48,728 bases of DNA from assembly GCA_009693785.1 (NCBI GenBank), contig SHWP01000022.1, positions 1-48,728 of the forward strand, in the 5' to 3' direction. The first letter of the stretch is position 1. Every line of letters begins with the position of its first letter. Made by a program: the position numbers and the translations under genes. Below the pieces are notes generated by a model. It saw nothing but the letters and a program-made list of their open reading frames with translations, was not told the origin of the DNA and searched no databases. The stretch comes from Rhodospirillaceae bacterium (GTDB lineage Bacteria; Pseudomonadota; Alphaproteobacteria; Rhodospirillales; Rhodospirillaceae). Of the stretch, positions 44,346-48,728 are shown in pieces.

Positions 44346-45157
44346 CCATCCTTTTAGCCGCCTTGGCTGTCGTGGGTGCCGTGGCCTTGGCGCTGCGTAC
44401 CAGCGACCGCTGGCCGCAGATCGTCTCGTTGTGGCGCAACGGATCGGACAACGCGCTCGACCTCAGCGCTGCGGCGGGCTTGCGCCTCGAAGCCTTAACG
44501 GTCGAGGGCCGCGCCAACACTAACCCCGACGACATTCTGGCTGCGCTGGATGTTGAACGCGGTACACCAATTCTGTCGATCAACGTGGCCGACGCGCGTG
44601 AAGCCATCGAAAGCCTGCCATGGGTCAAAACAGCCCGGGTTGAACGTCAGCTCCCCAACGCCTTGCATGTGATGATCGAAGAGCGCGCGGCTTATGCGTT
44701 ATGGCAACGCGGCGGCCGTTACACGCTGATTGATGCGGGCGGCCATGCCATTGTCGACGTGCCGGGCCAAATCGGCGAGCTACCATTGATCGTGGGCACA
44801 GATGCCCCGGCCCATGCCTTCGAACTGTTCGAAGCCTTGAAGGCTCAACCCGAGCTGATGCAACGGGTGCGCGGCGCGGTGCGCATTGGCGAGCGGCGCT
44901 GGAATCTGCACTTCGATTCCTTCGAGTCCGGCATCGCCGTGCGCTTGCCCGAAAGCGGGTTGTCCGAGGCCATTACCCGCCTGGCCGGGCTACAGCGCGA
45001 CCACAAAATTCTTGAACGCGACCTGAGCGCCATCGATCTGCGTTTGGCCGACCGGTTGATCGTTCAATTGCACAAAGATCCCGCGGCCCAAACCGCCGCG
45101 CCTAAACCTAACGACAAACGCCCCAGCGCCGCCAAGAGCGCGAAACAAAACGTATAG
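44333..45157 (+). CDS. ftsQ: Cell-division protein FtsQ
   Basis: Bitopic divisome scaffold linking early cytoplasmic proteins with FtsLB and FtsWI. I chose the ATG at 44333 (MRRLAILLAALAVVGAVALAL), which gives a short cytoplasmic tail and a membrane helix; the frame upstream lies in ddl. The 274 residues then show the POTRA domain (LRLEALTVEGRANTNPDDILAALDVERGTPILSIN) and the FtsQ segment LPWVKTARVERQLPNALHVMIEERAAYALWQ. A basic Pro/Lys tail closes the protein. The gap to ftsA is 56 bp. Confidence 0.94.
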   Translation: MRRLAILLAALAVVGAVALALRTSDRWPQIVSLWRNGSDNALDLSAAAGLRLEALTVEGRANTNPDDILAALDVERGTPILSINVADAREAIESLPWVKTARVERQLPNALHVMIEERAAYALWQRGGRYTLIDAGGHAIVDVPGQIGELPLIVGTDAPAHAFELFEALKAQPELMQRVRGAVRIGERRWNLHFDSFESGIAVRLPESGLSEAITRLAGLQRDHKILERDLSAIDLRLADRLIVQLHKDPAAQTAAPKPNDKRPSAAKSAKQNV

Positions 45158-45213
45158 CGGAGACCGGCCGAACGGAGACGACATTGGCAAGACGTTTAAA
45201 GGAGCAAAGTTCA

Positions 45214-46464
45214 GTGTCAAAAGCTGTGTCCCCCGGCGCGCATATTGCCGCGCTGGATATCGGCACCACCAAGGTTGCGTGCTTCATTGCCACCAACAGT
45301 GAAGACGGCGACCTTTTGGTGATTGGTGTCGGGCATCATCGTTCGCGCGGTATGCGCAACGGCCAGGTCGCCAACCTGGACGAAGTCGAGGCTTCGGTCC
45401 GTGAATCGGTCGAGGCCGCCGAGCAAATGGCTAACGTGCGTGTCGACCGCGTGTTCTTGAACATGTCGTGCGGCGCGCCCCGTTCGACACGCGTGGACGT
45501 GGAGTTGGCGGTCTCGGGCCACCAAATTCGCGATACCGACGTGCGCCGCATCCTCGACCACGGCAGCGGCATGTTCGATGCCGCTGACCGCGAGCTGATC
45601 CATTGCATTCCCACCGGCTACAGTATCGATGGCGGCAACGGCATCATCGACCCGCGTGGCATGTATGGCGAAAAACTTGGCGTGAATATTCATTTGGTCA
45701 CGGCTGGTATCGGCCCTGCCCGCAATTTGGCCACCGTGATCGACCGCTGCCACCTCGATGTGAAGGACCGCGTGGTCTCGCCCTATGCCTCAGGGCTGGC
45801 CTGTCTGGTCGATGACGAAAAAGATCTAGGCGTGACCGTGATCGACATGGGCGGAGGCACCACCTCCATCGCCGTGTTCATGGAAAGCCAGGTGGCTTTT
45901 GTTGAAACCATCGCCATCGGCGGCAATCACGTCACTAACGACATTGCCAAGGGCTTGTCGACGCCCGTGGCCAAGGCCGAACGCTTGAAGACAGTTTACG
46001 GAACGGTCGCACCTTCGCCGGGCGATGCGCGCGAACTGCTCAAGGTTCCGTTGGTGGGCGAGGACGACGAAAACAACGCCAGCGAAGTTCCAAAGTCCAT
46101 GCTGGTGCAAATCATCCAACCACGCATCGAAGAAACATTCGAACTCGTGCGCTCGCATCTTGAGGCGAGCGGCTTTGGCAAAAACGCCGGGCGCCGCGTG
46201 GTGCTCACGGGCGGCGCCAGTCAATTGGAAGGAGTCCGCGATCTCGCGGAGTTAGTGCTCGATAAACAGGTTCGCTTGGGCCGTCCGAAACTGATCCGGG
46301 GTTTGCCGGAATCCGTTTCAGGCCCGGCGTTTTCGACGGCGGCAGGCCTGCTTCGCTATGGCCTGAAAGAACACGTGTTGCGTCCAAGTTATGCGGCCAT
46401 GTCGGCCGCCAATCAGAAACGCGGCATTGGTCGGATCGGCCAGTGGCTGCGCGAGAACTTCTAA
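45214..46464 (+). CDS. ftsA: Cell-division protein FtsA
   Basis: Actin-like ATPase that ties FtsZ filaments to the membrane. I chose the GTG at 45214 (416 residues) because AAAGGAG lies nine bases before it; a TTG at 45184 would add ten residues. Parts seen are IAALDIGTTKVACFI (phosphate 1), the 1C domain insert, VIDMGGGTTSIAVFMES (phosphate 2), and VVLTGGASQLEGV (adenosine loop). The C-terminal IGRIGQWLRENF is the amphipathic membrane-targeting helix. ftsZ follows after a 135-bp gap with a small hairpin. Confidence 0.96.
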   Translation: MSKAVSPGAHIAALDIGTTKVACFIATNSEDGDLLVIGVGHHRSRGMRNGQVANLDEVEASVRESVEAAEQMANVRVDRVFLNMSCGAPRSTRVDVELAVSGHQIRDTDVRRILDHGSGMFDAADRELIHCIPTGYSIDGGNGIIDPRGMYGEKLGVNIHLVTAGIGPARNLATVIDRCHLDVKDRVVSPYASGLACLVDDEKDLGVTVIDMGGGTTSIAVFMESQVAFVETIAIGGNHVTNDIAKGLSTPVAKAERLKTVYGTVAPSPGDARELLKVPLVGEDDENNASEVPKSMLVQIIQPRIEETFELVRSHLEASGFGKNAGRRVVLTGGASQLEGVRDLAELVLDKQVRLGRPKLIRGLPESVSGPAFSTAAGLLRYGLKEHVLRPSYAAMSAANQKRGIGRIGQWLRENF

Positions 46465-46543
46465 CATGAAGAAGAGGGCCAAATCAGAGACTGCGCAACG
46501 GACGACCGGTCCACCGCGGCGAAGTCTCAATAAAAACAAGAAC

Positions 46544-46561
46544 CGTGGTTTTACCCACGGG
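46544..46561 (+). promoter_or_regulatory. Hairpin in the ftsA-ftsZ gap
   Basis: CCGTGG and CCACGG are inverted 6-bp arms around TTTTAC, 39 bp before the ftsZ ATG. It could regulate ftsZ translation or mRNA stability. The 135-bp gap is the widest one inside the cluster, so a separate ftsZ promoter may also be here; I see no strong -35/-10 pair. Confidence 0.35.
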
Positions 46562-46599
46562 TGTCGTTGCAACGAACACTGAAAACGATGGAGCCAAAA

Positions 46600-48483
46600 A
46601 TGACAATCAACCTAAGCGTACCTAAAACAACGATCGAGGCGCAGCTTAAGCCGCGCATCACCGTGGTGGGCATCGGCGGCGCCGGTGGCAACGCGGTCAA
46701 CAACATGATCCAAGCCGCACTTGAGGGCGTGGATTTTGTCGTCGCTAATACCGATGCTCAAGCCTTGTCCTTGTCACGCACCGACCGGCGCATTCAGCTC
46801 GGCCGGGACATGACCCAAGGCCTTGGCGCGGGCGCCCGGCCCGATATCGGCCGTCATGCGGCCGAGGAATCGGTGGAAGCCATTGCCCGCGAAATCGAGG
46901 GCAGCCACATGGCCTTCATCACGGCGGGCATGGGGGGCGGCACCGGCACGGGGGCAGCCCCTGTGATCGCGCGCATCGCCCGTGAGATGGGCATTCTCTC
47001 GGTGGGTGTGGTGACCAAGCCCTTCCACTTCGAGGGTGCCAATCGCATGAGATTGGCTGATGCGGGCATCGAAGAACTAGCCGACTTGGTGGATACACTC
47101 ATTGTCATCCCGAACCAGAACCTGTTCCGGGTAGCCAACGAGAAGACCACCTTCGCCGATGCCTTCAAGATGGCCGATGATGTGCTTTACGGCGGCGTGC
47201 GTAGCGTCACCGACCTCATCATCATGCCCGGCATGATCAATCTCGATTTTGCCGACTTGCGCACTGTGATGAAAGAGATGGGCCGGGCCATGATGGGCAC
47301 GGGCGAAGCCGAAGGCGACCGTCGTGCGCTCGACGCCGCCGAAGCCGCCATCGCCAATCCGCTGCTGGAAGAAACGTCGATGAAGGGAGCCAAGGGTGTG
47401 TTGATCAACATCACCGGCGGCAACGACATCACATTGTATGAAGTCGACGAAGCCGCTAACCGCATCCGCGATGAAGTGGAAACCGATGCCCACATCATCT
47501 TCGGATCGTGCTTCGACGAAAGCATGGAAGGCCGCATTCGCGTGTCGGTGGTCGCCACCGGCATTCAGTCGGAAGCCGGAGCCCAACCCCGGCCGATGTT
47601 TAACCGCACCGAGACGCGAGCGGTTGGACGGCTGATGCCCGAGGCACGCACGGCTGCGCCAGCACCGCTGCTGAAACCAGCCCCGGCGCCCGTTGCCAAA
47701 GCAACGGTTGCTCCGGTGCAACCGACATTGGCATTCGGCTTAAGCGGACAGACCTTGGCTCCGGCCACTCGGACCTCGGAACTCTGTGATGAGGAAAAAG
47801 CCTTGGTACAAGTCCTAAAGGCGGAAAAGGCTTCGGCTGAAGCCGCTGCTCCGGTCACACCTGAGCTTCCTGCCGAAGAGCCGGTGATGGTCGAGGAAAA
47901 GATGCCAGAACCGGTTGCCGAGGCCCCTGTTGCCGAAGCAATGCCCGAACCGGCCGAATTGCCGATTCCAGTGATTGTCGAGGCCGCCCCGGCCCCTGCT
48001 CCACAACCCATGCCACAGGCCGCTCAGGCGGCTGCCGTGGCCGAAGCTGTGGCAAGGTCATCGGTGCCACCAGCCCAGCCGAAAATTCCGCTGGTGACTG
48101 TTGATCGGCCAAGGGATGCGTTTATCCCCCGTGCGCCCGTCGAGCCTAAGCCGGAAGCCAAAGCCCCAGCCGCCCCCGTATTGGTGTTCAACGAGCCCAA
48201 ACTCGTTGAAGCCAAACCAGCGGCCCCTGCAGCGGCGGCCCCGGCCCCAGCAGCCAAAACTGAGGGGGGTGGTACACGGCTGAGCCTGTTCAGCCGTTAC
48301 CGCAGCTTGGCATCGAAGCCCAAGGCTGAAGAGGCCCCAAAGGCCACTCAGGAGCCGCAAGCAAAGACGGCCAAACCTACCCCGGCGATTAACATCTCGG
48401 TGGGTCCGTCCGACCGGCCGGTTCAGGTGCAAACCGAGGATGAGCTTGAGATCCCTGCATTCCTACGCAGGCAAGCGAATTAA
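46600..48483 (+). CDS. ftsZ: Cell-division GTPase FtsZ with long linker
   Basis: Tubulin-like GTPase that forms the Z-ring. I chose the ATG at 46600 ([15 protein letters not shown]) behind GGAG, giving 627 residues. The GTPase domain (about residues 15-325) has [16 protein letters not shown], the signature [14 protein letters not shown], and the T7 region [14 protein letters not shown] disordered linker of about 290 residues follows, rich in Ala, Pro, Glu and Val. The C-terminal peptide [14 protein letters not shown], which binds FtsA and other partners, is intact. The linker is long even for an alphaproteobacterium. The cluster's terminator lies just downstream. Confidence 0.97.
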   Translation: MTINLSVPKTTIEAQLKPRITVVGIGGAGGNAVNNMIQAALEGVDFVVANTDAQALSLSRTDRRIQLGRDMTQGLGAGARPDIGRHAAEESVEAIAREIEGSHMAFITAGMGGGTGTGAAPVIARIAREMGILSVGVVTKPFHFEGANRMRLADAGIEELADLVDTLIVIPNQNLFRVANEKTTFADAFKMADDVLYGGVRSVTDLIIMPGMINLDFADLRTVMKEMGRAMMGTGEAEGDRRALDAAEAAIANPLLEETSMKGAKGVLINITGGNDITLYEVDEAANRIRDEVETDAHIIFGSCFDESMEGRIRVSVVATGIQSEAGAQPRPMFNRTETRAVGRLMPEARTAAPAPLLKPAPAPVAKATVAPVQPTLAFGLSGQTLAPATRTSELCDEEKALVQVLKAEKASAEAAAPVTPELPAEEPVMVEEKMPEPVAEAPVAEAMPEPAELPIPVIVEAAPAPAPQPMPQAAQAAAVAEAVARSSVPPAQPKIPLVTVDRPRDAFIPRAPVEPKPEAKAPAAPVLVFNEPKLVEAKPAAPAAAAPAPAAKTEGGGTRLSLFSRYRSLASKPKAEEAPKATQEPQAKTAKPTPAINISVGPSDRPVQVQTEDELEIPAFLRRQAN

Positions 48484-48507
48484 CGTTTATAAGTCACAGC
48501 CATACTA

Positions 48508-48541
48508 AGAAGAGGGCCTGCACTGCAGGCCCTCTTCTTTT
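48508..48541 (+). terminator. Strong intrinsic terminator after ftsZ
   Basis: AGAAGAGGGCCTGCA (48508-48522) and TGCAGGCCCTCTTCT (48524-48538) are exact inverted arms around one C, followed by a T-run (TCTTTT). In practice the loop is about TGCACTGCA or a smaller part of it. It ends the dcw transcript 25 bp after ftsZ. Confidence 0.92.
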
Positions 48542-48580
48542 GTGCCTAAAATTCAAAGTTATCGAAGAGAATCAATAGCG

Positions 48581-48728
48581 CTAGTGGATCGATTCTGACA
48601 CTTGGGTCGCTCTCTTGAGCTTGGCGATGATCTTATCTGGGTCCGCGGTCCAGACGAAGGGTTTTGGGTCGTGATTGTTGGTCTCGATGAACTCGATGAT
48701 AGCGGTCTTGAGTTCGTCGACGGATCGG
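48581..48728 (-). mobile_element. IS630-family transposase, C-terminal end (cut by window edge)
   Basis: On the minus strand, the frame ending at TAG (48581-48583) reads RSVDELKTAIIEFIETNNH, then DPKPFVWTADPDKIIAKLKR and a short tail. The pattern of a helix followed by N-x-x-P-K-P-F-V-W-T and an I-I-A-K-L helix is characteristic of the C-terminus of IS630-type DDE transposases. Only about 48 codons lie in the window. Whether the element is complete, and its ends and TA target duplication, cannot be judged. The 3' end of the element should lie between the ftsZ terminator and 48581. Confidence 0.8.

Noticed and set aside
46466-46582. 38-codon frame between ftsA and ftsZ (MKKRAKSETAQ...)
   Set aside because: Short, basic, without ribosome site or family resemblance; more likely leader sequence of ftsZ.

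Overview
The window is a chromosomal segment of a GC-rich alphaproteobacterium. The best evidence is a circularly permuted, two-piece tmRNA gene beside an alpha-type SspB adaptor. A type A RNase P RNA, alphaproteobacterial gene neighbourhoods, and a complete division/cell-wall (dcw) cluster ending in an FtsZ with a long linker agree with this. The sequence alone does not fix the genus. No tRNA, rRNA or CRISPR array was found.

Layout. Bases 1-301 hold no convincing gene but contain GC-rich hairpins. Bases 302-5531 run leftwards: hflK-hflC, degP, holC, ndk, purN (membrane proteostasis, then replication and nucleotide genes). mrp (5755-6879, rightwards) meets folA end to end. Leftwards from 11412 come thyA, a marR-emrA-emrB efflux cassette, and folA, so the cassette separates thyA from folA. 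A membrane protein of unknown function precedes them. Bases 12219-13200 carry ssrA (tmRNA) and sspB, which act in the same pathway: tagging of stalled proteins and their delivery to ClpXP. A class I fumarase follows. Then comes an AT-richer stretch with a small membrane protein and a HigBA-like toxin-antitoxin operon. Bases 16111-19644 hold a DMT transporter, a DUF1428 protein, a spacer rich in palindromes (including a parS-like one), and a TonB-dependent receptor broken by a frameshift at an A7 tract. Bases 19728-21978 form a tight operon: alpha/beta hydrolase, class II fumarase (fumC), ribbon-helix-helix protein. An AsmA-like protein and an acyl-CoA dehydrogenase run leftwards; a second DMT transporter and an AmpD/AmiD-like amidase run rightwards into rnpB.

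Bases 29237-48483 are the complete dcw cluster, all rightwards: mraZ-rsmH-ftsL-ftsI-murE-murF-mraY-murD-ftsW-murG-murC-murB-ddl-ftsQ-ftsA-ftsZ. Most neighbours overlap or abut, which points to coupled translation. The promoter before mraZ carries CCAT boxes on an exact 10-bp period across the -35/-10 region, the expected form of MraZ autorepression. A strong intrinsic terminator follows ftsZ. The window ends in the 3' end of an IS630-type transposase on the minus strand, where many alphaproteobacteria carry lpxC.

Most of the window is housekeeping. The observations most worth checking are the regulatory palindromes (MarR, HigBA, MraZ, parS-like, the degP leader), the ssrA-sspB adjacency, the broken TonB receptor, and a possible frame disruption at the start of emrA. 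I found no clear candidate for an entirely new multi-gene system.
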